This document shows, piece after piece, positions 1-7,790 of a stretch of 64,000 nt of DNA; position 1 is the first letter of the stretch; every line of letters starts with the position of its first letter. A program made the translations under genes and the position numbers. The stretch spans positions 1 to 64,000 of the forward strand of contig CALRXU020000005.1 in NCBI GenBank assembly GCA_943372215.1. Direction: 5' to 3'. This DNA comes from UBA6183 sp943372215 (GTDB lineage Bacteria; Bacteroidota; Bacteroidia; UKL13-3). A model generated the notes under the pieces. It made no database searches and was not told the origin of the DNA. It worked only from the letters and a program-made list of their open reading frames with translations.

Positions 1-1974
1 ACTTGGGCACAAACCCAAACCAAACAATTCAGAGTGAACTTTAATGTAGATGAGCATACACTGGATAAATCTGATGAAGTCATTCTGAATGAGCTCCTCC
101 TTCTTTGCAAACAGGCTACTTATGCCGAAATTAAACTGACCGCACACACTGACATTGACGCTGACGACCAATACAACCTGGCCCTCTCTAAACGCAGGGC
201 ACAATCAGTTACCACTTACCTAGAGGCCAATCAACTCAACACCAAAAATATTTTGGTAAACTGGTATGGCGAAAGAAAACCTGAAGCTTCAAACAACAAT
301 GATGAAGGCAAGGCCATGAACAGGCGGGTAGATATTTTGGTAAGTACTTACGAAATTAATAATACTGCTGATTTACTAAAATCAATATCACCCGAATACA
401 CCCAAACTTTTACCATTAATCCGAAACAGGATAATATCATAAAAGGCAAAAATGGCACTTCCATTACCATTCCTAAAGATGCGCTGGTTACCAAAAGTGG
501 TAAACCCATTGATGCAAATGCGGTGCAAATTACCTTGAAAGAGTTTTTAAAACCTAAGGATGCAGCGTTTAACCAACTCTCTACCATAAGCAATGGAAAA
601 TTACTGGAGAGCGGAGGCATGTTTAGCATAGAAGCAGCGGCAAACGGAGAACCTGTGAGCCTGAAAAAAGGCCAAGCCATGCAGGTACAAATGCCTACCA
701 TTAACATGCGCAACAACATGCAATTGTTTACTGAGGTAAAAAATGCGCAAGGCATTAGCGAGTGGAAACCCACCAATGTGCCTTTTAGACCAGCAGTTGC
801 TAATGGAAAAGACACCCCTCACATTAACCTAAACACCGCTTATTTAAAAAGCTTGTTAGTTAATAACGAAAGGCCTGAACAAACTCCGCAGTATGAATAC
901 GCGCTTCAACCTTTACCAAAAAAACCCGCCTACATTGGTAATGCGCCAAGATACATTGAACCTACCCTTAAAAGCGAGTTTTCATGGTGGGAAAGAACGA
1001 TTTATTCAACGGATAAATTAAAGGCTCAATTGGAGATCATTACTGCTAATTATCAAAAATCGTTTAATCTTTCGCAGACCAATTATCTTCGAAAAAAAGT
1101 GCGGTATGACCTCGCAATGGATAAGTATCAAAAGGACTCTGTAAACTTTGAAAAAGATAACTTAGCCAATTTAAGAAACTGGTTAGCGCAGCAAAAAGTA
1201 ATTCACCAGCAACACATTGATTACATGGAAAAGGATTGCTGGAATAAAGCATTAAACAACCTAATTTGGTTAAGTGATAAGAATTTGATTACCCAGATTA
1301 ATTTTAAAGACAACTTCATCAATGATGTTAACCCATTGTATAATATACATGGTAACCGATATGTACACCATATTGCATTATCAACCATCTCACAGCTTCA
1401 GGAGTTAAGTTTACATCAGGTTGCACAAAAATGGACAAAAGGAAATAAAATCAACTTGTCAAAAATAACTGGTTTAAATGCCTATTACGTGCGTGCCCCT
1501 AATAACTTTGCTGCAACTAAAATGATTGAGCATGAAAAACTGCTTGCCATGCTTGATAAGGAACTAATGACGTTAATGGTGAAAAGAGATAAAGCGAAAA
1601 TGTATGATGCAAAAAGTGTTAATAGTATATATGCAACCTCATTGAGTGGCTTTGGCAGTTATAACTGCGACCGCTTTAGTGAAACACCTCCGAATAGAAT
1701 GGCTAAGATTAGAATCCCTTTCACAGGGGTTGCCAATGTATCGTTTTTTGTTCCTTCCATAAACAGCTATATCTATGCATACCAAGACCAAAATGGATAT
1801 TATGCAAACCTGCCTAAAGATATGGACATCAAAGTGGTGTTTGTATCCTTTAGTAAAGCAACTGGCCCCATATTAGATGTTAGACCTATAAAACTTAAAA
1901 AAGATACCGAGTTTGTGCTACAGCCAAAAAACGTAACCCTTGCAGAAATGTTTAAGCAACTTAACAACATTTAG
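1..1974 (+). CDS. OmpA-domain surface/periplasmic protein (5' end missing)
   Basis: The reading frame is open from the first base, and the first residues (TWAQTQTKQF) look like the end of a signal peptide with an AQ cleavage site. The true start is therefore just upstream of the window, and the GTG at 34 is only the first internal start-like codon. The N-terminal ~110 residues form an OmpA-like peptidoglycan-binding domain: a HTD turn, YNLALSKRRAQSV, then GERKPE and NRRVDI. A ZU5-like beta domain follows at about residues 145-240 of the fragment (GTSITIPKDAL). The remaining ~400 residues are charged, partly helical and unrecognised. An exported envelope protein, possibly tethered to peptidoglycan, is the likely role. 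OmpA domains are more often C-terminal, so the domain order is uncommon. Domain calls are motif-based; overall function is unknown. Confidence 0.75.
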   Translation, partial: TWAQTQTKQFRVNFNVDEHTLDKSDEVILNELLLLCKQATYAEIKLTAHTDIDADDQYNLALSKRRAQSVTTYLEANQLNTKNILVNWYGERKPEASNNNDEGKAMNRRVDILVSTYEINNTADLLKSISPEYTQTFTINPKQDNIIKGKNGTSITIPKDALVTKSGKPIDANAVQITLKEFLKPKDAAFNQLSTISNGKLLESGGMFSIEAAANGEPVSLKKGQAMQVQMPTINMRNNMQLFTEVKNAQGISEWKPTNVPFRPAVANGKDTPHINLNTAYLKSLLVNNERPEQTPQYEYALQPLPKKPAYIGNAPRYIEPTLKSEFSWWERTIYSTDKLKAQLEIITANYQKSFNLSQTNYLRKKVRYDLAMDKYQKDSVNFEKDNLANLRNWLAQQKVIHQQHIDYMEKDCWNKALNNLIWLSDKNLITQINFKDNFINDVNPLYNIHGNRYVHHIALSTISQLQELSLHQVAQKWTKGNKINLSKITGLNAYYVRAPNNFAATKMIEHEKLLAMLDKELMTLMVKRDKAKMYDAKSVNSIYATSLSGFGSYNCDRFSETPPNRMAKIRIPFTGVANVSFFVPSINSYIYAYQDQNGYYANLPKDMDIKVVFVSFSKATGPILDVRPIKLKKDTEFVLQPKNVTLAEMFKQLNNI

Positions 1975-1990
1975 TGTTTTGCGATTTATA

Positions 1991-2022
1991 AAAAGGAGGC
2001 CTCATCTGAGGTCTCTTTTTTT
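1991..2022 (+). terminator. Rho-independent terminator
   Basis: The arms GAGGCCTCA and TGAGGTCTC form a stem around a TC loop, preceded by an A-run and followed by a run of seven T. It sits between the OmpA-domain gene and the convergent UDG-like gene and can serve both strands. Confidence 0.8.
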
Positions 2023-2587
2023 ATACCCGCAAACAGGTTTTTTTTAGGATGATGGTATCTACCCACTGCTGTTGTTTTTCTTCACTAAAATGGCGAGCGG
2101 GAGTATCTAGTTTACACATCCTGATTTGTTTATTTTGACAATGCAAAGCCAGCTTATTTACGGCTGCTTTAATGTTGGGTATGCCGTTAAAGGTTTTGCG
2201 GGTAAAATAAACGGCCTTTAATTTAGGGAGGCTATCTACCAAGGTGATTAAATCAGTAAAGGTGTGCGCGTGGCTGTCAATAAAATCATCTTCCATGTTT
2301 TCGTCATCGGCCAAGGGCACTTCTAAAACTGAAATCACATCGGCAAAATCAATGTGGTACTTGGCCATAAAAGCTTGCTTGGCTTTGAGTGGCGCATCTT
2401 TTAACGGGATGTGCTTAAAACAAACTGGCAACAAATGCCATAAAAAATTACGGGGCCGCCCAAAGAAAAAATCACCGGAATGGGCATGGTCGTGGGTAAA
2501 GGTTCCCAGCAACAATATTTCTGTATCAGGTTGAACAATGTGGTTGGTAAATTTATTGTTTAGCTGACACATTTTAAGATTACTCAT
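2021..2587 (-). CDS. UDG-superfamily (Mug-like) DNA glycosylase
   Basis: The protein resembles the uracil/mismatch DNA glycosylase superfamily. An early strand LLLGTF is followed by SGDFFFGRPRNFLWHLLP, matching the family's GTFP...S..YGxPRNxFW signature. Such proteins remove uracil or mispaired bases from DNA. The open frame extends upstream to 2740, but that extension has no family similarity and would overlap the divergent radical SAM start. I chose the ATG at 2587 (188 aa); 2572 is equally possible. No other repair gene lies beside it. It could also be a non-catalytic member, since the catalytic Asp/Asn position cannot be fixed by eye. Confidence 0.6.
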   Translation of the reverse strand: MSNLKMCQLNNKFTNHIVQPDTEILLLGTFTHDHAHSGDFFFGRPRNFLWHLLPVCFKHIPLKDAPLKAKQAFMAKYHIDFADVISVLEVPLADDENMEDDFIDSHAHTFTDLITLVDSLPKLKAVYFTRKTFNGIPNIKAAVNKLALHCQNKQIRMCKLDTPARHFSEEKQQQWVDTIILKKTCLRV

Positions 2588-2726
2588 GTGGCGAATATAC
2601 ATTTTTATTTGCTCAAATGAGCACCCAAGTCCCTTTACCAACAAGCTCCTCAACGCATTTATGGCCCGCTTGTATTTACTAAAATTATTAGCAATTTGGC
2701 TTGCTTTTATGCCATTACTTTGAAGT

Positions 2727-3794
2727 ATGGATACCACCACATTAATTAAAGGAAGAGGCTCTCAATTAAACACCCCAAACCGTTTTAGCAAATACGAAAC
2801 CGTTACGGAATTTATTGAAGGGTTGGACGAACCTTTAATACAAGAAGTGGTTACTCAGGTGTTTTTGGATTACCCAAAAAAAATTGTGAACCACGTGGAA
2901 AGCCCGGATGTGGGCATGGAATATTCCGTAAACCCATACCAAGGTTGTGAGCATGGCTGTGTATATTGTTATGCCCGAAACACGCATGAATACTGGGGCT
3001 TTAGCGCGGGGCTTGATTTTGAATCGAAAATTATTGCCAAACCACATGCGGCTGAATTGTTGGCCCAAGCTTTTGACAACCCCAAGTGGAAACCAGCGGT
3101 AATTTCCCTTTCGGGCAATACAGATTGTTACCAACCCATTGAACGCAAGTATAAACTTACACGGGGATTGCTAGAAGTTTGCTTGCGTTATAAAAACCCT
3201 GTGGGCATCATCACCAAAAACCAACTGATTTTACGCGATTTGGATGTGCTAAAAGAGTTAGCCAAACACCAACTGGTACACGTGTTTGTAACCATTACGG
3301 CACTGGATGAAAACATCAGGCAAAAGCTTGAACCACGCACCACCACCTATGCTAACCGCTTAAAAGTAATTGAACAATTAACGGCCAATGGCATTCCATG
3401 CGGGGTGATGGTGGCTCCCATTATACCTGGCTTAACCAATTACGAGGTGGCAAAAGTAATTAAGGCGGCAGGCAAAGCTGGGGCTTACACGGCTGGGTAC
3501 ACCATTTTGCGTTTAAATGGGCAAGTAGGCAATTTGTTTACTGATTGGGTACACAAAAGTTTTCCCGATGCGGCAGCTAAAATTTTAAAGCAGGTAGCGG
3601 CCTGCCATAGTGGTGCTTTAAACGATTCCCGTTTTGGTACCCGCATGAAGGGGGAAGGGAAAATTGCGGAAAGCATCCGCAACTTATTTGTGACTGCGCG
3701 CAACAAACACATGAGCCAGCAGCCTGCATATACAGTTAACTTAACCGATTTTAAACGGCCACACAAGGTAGGCGACCAGTATAAGTTGTTGTAG
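2727..3794 (+). CDS. PA0069-family radical SAM protein
   Basis: A 355-aa radical SAM protein of the PA0069/Rv2578c group, related in sequence to spore photoproduct lyase. The iron-sulfur motif CEHGCVYCYAR (CxxxCxxC) is at about residue 73, preceded by YSVNPYQG, a family hallmark. LSGNTDCYQPIE and the GVMVAPIIPGLT segment complete the barrel. It is expected to bind a [4Fe-4S] cluster and generate a 5'-deoxyadenosyl radical; the substrate is unknown. The last 21 codons plus stop are duplicated about 8.7 kb downstream (12385-12449) with only synonymous differences, marking this 3' end as one border of an apparent inserted island. Confidence 0.9.
   Translation: MDTTTLIKGRGSQLNTPNRFSKYETVTEFIEGLDEPLIQEVVTQVFLDYPKKIVNHVESPDVGMEYSVNPYQGCEHGCVYCYARNTHEYWGFSAGLDFESKIIAKPHAAELLAQAFDNPKWKPAVISLSGNTDCYQPIERKYKLTRGLLEVCLRYKNPVGIITKNQLILRDLDVLKELAKHQLVHVFVTITALDENIRQKLEPRTTTYANRLKVIEQLTANGIPCGVMVAPIIPGLTNYEVAKVIKAAGKAGAYTAGYTILRLNGQVGNLFTDWVHKSFPDAAAKILKQVAACHSGALNDSRFGTRMKGEGKIAESIRNLFVTARNKHMSQQPAYTVNLTDFKRPHKVGDQYKLL
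3729..3793 (+). repeat. Direct repeat, copy 1 (3' end of radical SAM gene)
   Basis: These 65 bp code for the last residues of the radical SAM protein (YTVNLTDFKRPHKVGDQYKLL is split here as YTVNLTDFKR and PHKVGDQYKLL). They align without gaps to 12385-12449. Homology stops abruptly on both sides. This is the left border candidate of the island. Confidence 0.85.
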
Positions 3795-3823
3795 GTGTAA
3801 AACCTGTATTGTTCTCAAACAAC

Positions 3824-4420
3824 TTAAAAATACTCTCGTTTTAATGCTGGATTAACGTAGTCCAATCTCTTAAAAATGCCATCATGCCCTTTAATCAAAA
3901 TAATCCCATAATCCGGATGAAAATAATAGACGTTGGTAAAAGATGTATTTTCATGTTCAATATTTACAGCAGTAAAACTGTAAAGACTATCATTACCAAT
4001 TATTAACATGGTATCCATTTGAATGAATAGACATTGTTTTTTAAGCAAGGCACTGTTTAGACCCTTGAGATTATCATTATAGAATAACTTCCAACGGTTG
4101 TTACTCTTTATATACCAGTTTCTTTTTTCAACTTTAAAGTCAATAGCACACTTATTATTGTTTTTAGCCATGCAAAATATTTTATTATCCGTAAATTTAT
4201 TTTTTGCTTTATACAAACGAGTTGTAATAATTGTATCAGCACAACAATTAGGAAAAACTGGATTATACAAATATAATTTTGTAGTTCCTTTGCTTTGTGC
4301 ATAATTATAAATTGGAACGATAAGCAGCAATAATGATAGTATACACATCGCATATAGCGAATCTAAACCTCTTGGAAAATTTGAGTTTTGGTGGTTTAAA
4401 TTATCCATTTTTATCGCCAC
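3824..4420 (-). CDS. Hypothetical exported protein, paralog of the 4976-5575 lipoprotein
   Basis: I do not recognise the family. A hydrophobic segment CILSLLLLIVPIYNYAQ gives a signal peptide with an AQ site. The start may be 4420 (overlapping the previous stop, suggesting translational coupling), 4408 or 4348. The C-terminal half matches the lipoprotein encoded at 4976-5575: a WYI...W.LFY block, a central SLYSFT block, and YYFHPDYGIILIKGHDG against YFFSPKHGIVIIGEGDH. It is last in a run of minus-strand genes behind the RHS-like gene. An accessory, possibly immunity-like role is only inferred from context. Confidence 0.6.
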   Translation of the reverse strand: MAIKMDNLNHQNSNFPRGLDSLYAMCILSLLLLIVPIYNYAQSKGTTKLYLYNPVFPNCCADTIITTRLYKAKNKFTDNKIFCMAKNNNKCAIDFKVEKRNWYIKSNNRWKLFYNDNLKGLNSALLKKQCLFIQMDTMLIIGNDSLYSFTAVNIEHENTSFTNVYYFHPDYGIILIKGHDGIFKRLDYVNPALKREYF

Positions 4421-4959
4421 TTTAAATATTGCACCTTGTTTTTTTCGAGATTAAAAACCAAGTAGTAAAAATCTGGGTGTAAATGATAATAGGGTGCAGA
4501 TTTAACCGATAAAGAATCTGCATAACAACTTCCATACAATTGCTTTAATCTTTCTTTTTTATAACATCTGATGAGCAATAGTTTATGGTTAGCTGAGTCA
4601 TAAAAACCACTGTATTGCCTGTGAACTTGGCTCATATCAAATAAGGAATCGTACTGTTCCATTGAGTTCTCTTTTAAATAGAACTGAATTGCCAATTTTA
4701 AATTGGTATCTATGGTATCAATCCTCAAATCACCTACAACCCAGAAGGGGTCTTTAGGTGAATCAATGCTTAATAGACCAAGCTCCGAAAGCTCCGTTTC
4801 GGATTGAATGGTGTAAGTTGAATACCCCAAAATAGGACTTGGCTGTTTTAAACTAAGGATTTTGCAACTCATTATGAACAGCATTATTGGTATAGCGCAT
4901 ATGCCAATCGTAACATTTAATCTGTCTCTGTTAAAACGACTATTTTGCTTAAACATCAC
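4411..4959 (-). CDS. Hypothetical lipoprotein
   Basis: A 182-aa protein with a basic N-terminus, a hydrophobic stretch and a lipobox (FIMSC) at about residues 28-32, so probably lipidated. The rest is soluble, with several Tyr/Asp-rich segments near the C-terminus (YYHLHPDFYYLVF). I recognise no domain. It lies between two paralogous genes of the same strand, overlaps the downstream one by 10 bp, and is 16 bp from the upstream one, indicating co-transcription. Confidence 0.6.
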   Translation of the reverse strand: MMFKQNSRFNRDRLNVTIGICAIPIMLFIMSCKILSLKQPSPILGYSTYTIQSETELSELGLLSIDSPKDPFWVVGDLRIDTIDTNLKLAIQFYLKENSMEQYDSLFDMSQVHRQYSGFYDSANHKLLLIRCYKKERLKQLYGSCYADSLSVKSAPYYHLHPDFYYLVFNLEKNKVQYLKWR

Positions 4960-4975
4960 TATTCTATTTTATGTT

Positions 4976-5575
4976 TTACTTTGTAAAACGGACGGAATCC
5001 ATCAGTGCTTTCAGCCCATCAGATGGAAAATCTTCCCGTCTATAATGGTCTCCTTCCCCAATTATTACAATACCGTGTTTCGGTGAGAAAAAATAAGTTG
5101 TTTGGTGAGAAAAAAAAGATTCACCAATGGCATCATCAGTAAATGACAACAATTCCTCTCCATTTAACGTGTACTTATTCCGAGGAACTAATTCTTGACT
5201 AGAATACAGTAAATTAACCTTGAATAAGTGTCCTTTGCCATAAAAAATCTGCCACTCTTCACCACTAAACACATACCAAATGCCATTTTCTACTTTAAAA
5301 TTGACACTGCAATACACATCGGTATCACTAGAACCAAAAATGTTATAATCTATGAAATTACTGTCGTTGAAGTAGCTGCGTTTAGAAAAAGAAATGGAAT
5401 CAGCATAATAAGGGAATTCTGATGGTATTCCTGAATAGAGATATTTAAACACAGTATCTCTGCTTGTTTGAGTAGCATAAATTTGGTACTCCTTATAATA
5501 ATCAGCTTCTGTTTTTTGTTTGCAGGAAACGAAACAGCCTAAGCAAACAAGTTGTAGAACAAATCCTCTTTTCAT
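4976..5575 (-). CDS. Hypothetical lipoprotein, island paralog family
   Basis: I chose the ATG at 5575 because it opens a clear lipoprotein signal (MKRGFVLQLVCLGCFVSC). The frame stays open to 5716, but that part is a relic of another copy. The mature protein (~180 aa) shares blocks with the gene at 3824-4420: WYVFSGEEWQIFY, LLSFTDDAIG, YFFSPKHGIVIIGEG and DFPSDGLKALMDS. The function is unknown. The gene belongs to the tail of the RHS-like operon; a protective periplasmic role is speculative. Confidence 0.65.
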   Translation of the reverse strand: MKRGFVLQLVCLGCFVSCKQKTEADYYKEYQIYATQTSRDTVFKYLYSGIPSEFPYYADSISFSKRSYFNDSNFIDYNIFGSSDTDVYCSVNFKVENGIWYVFSGEEWQIFYGKGHLFKVNLLYSSQELVPRNKYTLNGEELLSFTDDAIGESFFSHQTTYFFSPKHGIVIIGEGDHYRREDFPSDGLKALMDSVRFTK

Positions 5576-5716
5576 TTTAGTATTCATTCGTTCAATTAAA
5601 TTTATTAATCCTTTTAGCCCATTCGGAGAAAATTCGTCTCTCCAATAATATTCACCAACCCGAAGTAAAAATAAGTTAATCAGCCCGATATTTTTCAATT
5701 TCATAATCTGTGGCAA
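5576..5716 (-). pseudogene. Relic of the C-terminus of a paralogous lipoprotein
   Basis: In frame upstream of the 4976-5575 lipoprotein, the codons give LRVGEYYWRDEFSPNGLKGL, which matches the C-terminal end of that same protein (IGEGDHYRREDFPSDGLKAL). This is what remains of a tandem upstream copy whose 5' part has been deleted. It has no signal peptide of its own and is unlikely to be translated as a fusion. Confidence 0.6.
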
Positions 5717-5728
5717 ATTATTTCTTAG

Positions 5729-6142
5729 CTACTGTAATTTACGAAAAAAGGCAAAAATAACTTCAGGTTTCGAATTGGGATTTGGAACTCTATCACGAAT
5801 GAGGAATTTGCTCCTTGGCATTTTATGTTTAGACTCGATGTAATCTAAAATCACCACGCAACGCATCATTCCAATCATGTTATTTTTCTTTCGCTCTTTA
5901 GTAGTGGTATAGCTCTGTAGTACAATCTCTCGTTTGCTAAAAAAGGAATCTACACCGGCAGCAATTATTCGTTGACAAATCGTGTCAATAGCAACCTTCT
6001 CATTATCCGTTAAAGCTGCTTTATGTTCTTTAAAAACAGTACTGCATTGACTGAAGTACATTATTTGATGGTCATTTTGTGCTATTACACTTTGCAGCAT
6101 TAACACAAAAAAAATGAATAATAACGTGATACCTTTTTCCAT
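5729..6142 (-). CDS. Small secreted protein, tandem family member 1
   Basis: A 137-aa protein with a signal peptide ending VIAQ. It is one of five tandem paralogs between 5729 and 8219. The shared core is a start (QIMYFSQCSTVF), a helix around AIDTICQRIIA, REIVLQSYTTTKERKKNN, GMMRCVVILDYIESK and a final RSKFLIRD. The order of beta-strand, helix, beta-strand and RxxxVxxYL-like helix resembles a strongly diverged OmpA C-terminal fold, but the OmpA binding residues are not conserved. It is the most divergent of the five together with the 7791 copy. Immunity or periplasmic accessory function is inferred from position behind the RHS-like gene. Confidence 0.6.
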   Translation of the reverse strand: MEKGITLLFIFFVLMLQSVIAQNDHQIMYFSQCSTVFKEHKAALTDNEKVAIDTICQRIIAAGVDSFFSKREIVLQSYTTTKERKKNNMIGMMRCVVILDYIESKHKMPRSKFLIRDRVPNPNSKPEVIFAFFRKLQ

Positions 6143-6190
6143 ACTTTATTTAGTTGTAGTTGTTTGACAAGAAACTGCATACTGCTTTTA
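6143..6190 (-). pseudogene. Probable degraded relic of the RHS-gene 3' end
   Basis: On the minus strand, the bases just before the start of family member 1 contain CTAAAAGCAGT, GTCAAACAAC and TAAATAA in order. These match the last bases of the RHS-like gene (CTAAAGCAGT, ATCAAACAAC, ATAAATAAG), which likewise lie directly before family member 5. Several small indels break the frame. Confidence 0.4.
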
Positions 6191-6239
6191 GTGCCTCAAT
6201 TTCTCATCCCCAGTTATCAAATATCAATTTTTTTCCTGT

Positions 6240-6680
6240 TCAATTCTTTGCTCTTGATGGAGGGAATATAAATTCTACTTCTGAGTCTGTTCTTGCATCA
6301 ACATTCATATCTCTTATATAAAATTTATTTCTACGGATATGGTATTTCCTCTCAATATAGTCTAAAATAATTAAACAGCGTTGCATTCCCACTAGCCTAT
6401 TTTTCTTTTGTTCTTCAATTGTCATGAAACTATTCAGAATAACTTCTCGCTTATCAAAAAATGAAGAGGTGTCCTTATGTCCTGCAATAATCATCTGAAA
6501 AAGAGTATCAATTAGTATTTTTCCATCTTCAGATAGGGTTGTATCAAGTTCTGGATATAGAATCCTGTACCTAATAAAATAAGCTATTTTACGGTTGCTA
6601 CTATCACTTTGAGCCCAAAGACTTGTCTTAATACCAACCAGAACGAATAGAGATAATCCAATAATGATTCTTTTTCTCAT
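6240..6680 (-). CDS. Small secreted protein, tandem family member 2
   Basis: A 146-aa protein with a signal peptide ending LWAQ. It shares the family core: DTTLSEDGKILIDTLFQ, FFDKREVILNSF, NRLVGMQRCLIILDYIE, a Y-x4-R-x-K segment and IRD before a proline-rich end. The 26 bp upstream of its start are nearly identical to those of member 4 (ACCAAAACTAATTAAATAC), so these two came from one duplicated unit. Function is unknown. Confidence 0.6.
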   Translation of the reverse strand: MRKRIIIGLSLFVLVGIKTSLWAQSDSSNRKIAYFIRYRILYPELDTTLSEDGKILIDTLFQMIIAGHKDTSSFFDKREVILNSFMTIEEQKKNRLVGMQRCLIILDYIERKYHIRRNKFYIRDMNVDARTDSEVEFIFPPSRAKN

Positions 6681-6728
6681 TGTAGTATTTAATTAGTTTT
6701 GGTTCAGTGAAAAACCATGTTTAATTAA

Positions 6729-7166
6729 TTATTTAGTCCTTGGAGGAGGAAGTATAAATATAACTTGAGAATCTCTATTCGGGTCTGGCTGAAAATCGCG
6801 CATTAACAATTTATTTCTTCTGACACCATACTTTTTCTCAATGTAATCGAGTATAATAAAACAACGTTGCATACCGATTAATCTATTCTTTTCTCGCTCT
6901 GCTATTGTAGTGAAACTATTTAAAATAAATTCCCTCTTATCAAAAAACGAAATCGTGTCTTTGTAGATAGCAATAATTCTTTCAAAAAGGGTGTCTATTA
7001 GTATTTTTCCTTCTTCTGACAAGGCTGTATCATGTTCTGCATACTGAATACTATATTCAATGTAATATGTAATCTCTCCACTGCTACTTCTAACTTGCGC
7101 CAAAAGATTGGTTCTAATGCCTACTAAAGCAAATAGAGATAATCCAATAATGATTCCTTTTCTCAT
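6729..7166 (-). CDS. Small secreted protein, tandem family member 3
   Basis: A 145-aa protein, very close to member 4: the first 36 residues differ at one position (G for S in the signal peptide, which ends LLAQ). The core is TALSEEGKILIDTLFERI, FFDKREFILNSFTT, NRLIGMQRCFIILDYIEKKY and LLMRDFQPDP. The short 46-bp spacer to member 4 and the near identity indicate the most recent duplication in the array. No recognised domain. Confidence 0.6.
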   Translation of the reverse strand: MRKGIIIGLSLFALVGIRTNLLAQVRSSSGEITYYIEYSIQYAEHDTALSEEGKILIDTLFERIIAIYKDTISFFDKREFILNSFTTIAEREKNRLIGMQRCFIILDYIEKKYGVRRNKLLMRDFQPDPNRDSQVIFILPPPRTK

Positions 7167-7212
7167 AGCAGTATTACTGAGTTTTGCGTAAACATCCTAT
7201 ATTAGGCTTATT

Positions 7213-7659
7213 TTATTTAGTCCTTGGAGCCCTTGGAGGAGGGAATATCAAACCAACCTCAGAGTCGTTATTAGGGTCTGGTAGGAAGTCTCGAATTAGT
7301 AATTTACTTCTTCTGACGCCATATTTTTTCTCAATATAATCAAGTATAATAAAACAACGTTGCATGCCAATTAATCTGTTCTTTTCTCGCTCTGCTTTTG
7401 TTGTTAAGCTATTTAGAATGATTTCCCGATTGTTGAAAAACGAAAGGGTGTCTTTGTGTATAGCAATAATTCTCTGGAAAAGAGTGTCAATTAGTATTTT
7501 CCCGTCCTCTGATAAGGCTGTATCGTGTTCTGCATACCGAATGCTATATTGAATATAATATGTTATCTCACCACTGCTACTTCTAACTTGCGCCAAAAGA
7601 TTGGTTCTAATGCTTACTAAAGCAAATAGAGATAATCCAATAATAATTCCTTTTCTCAT
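7213..7659 (-). CDS. Small secreted protein, tandem family member 4
   Basis: A 148-aa near-twin of member 3, with the same signal peptide, and the core IGMQRCFIILDYIEKKYGV followed by RRSKLLIRDFLPDP. Upstream lies the 40-codon relic of an RHS C-terminal tail, so this gene once followed its own toxin-like C-terminus. Function is unknown; the context suits an immunity or orphan partner gene. Confidence 0.6.
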   Translation of the reverse strand: MRKGIIIGLSLFALVSIRTNLLAQVRSSSGEITYYIQYSIRYAEHDTALSEDGKILIDTLFQRIIAIHKDTLSFFNNREIILNSLTTKAEREKNRLIGMQRCFIILDYIEKKYGVRRSKLLIRDFLPDPNNDSEVGLIFPPPRAPRTK

Positions 7660-7667
7660 GGTGGTAT

Positions 7668-7790
7668 TTAATTAGTTTTGGTGGTTTGGCCTGATACAGC
7701 GCCTGATTTTTTCTTTACCGCCTCTTTATTTTCAGGCACATGTTCTTTGCCTGTACCCAAATTATTGATAAGCTTCTCTATGTTATTATT
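7668..7790 (-). pseudogene. Orphan C-terminal tail of a second RHS-like protein
   Basis: The minus strand encodes about 40 in-frame codons ending at a TAA, including LGTGKEHVPE and KKKSGAVSGQTT. They line up with the last residues of the RHS-like protein at 8230-10560 (FGTGKTHTPE, EEKSKAVSDQTT). It begins directly at the stop of family member 5 and ends before member 4. This is a displaced C-terminal fragment, as expected where toxin-tip cassettes have been exchanged or duplicated. Confidence 0.7.

Noticed and set aside
348..815. 155-codon minus-strand frame inside the OmpA-domain gene
   Set aside because: It lies fully within a convincing coding region on the other strand, with no family motif; treated as a shadow frame.
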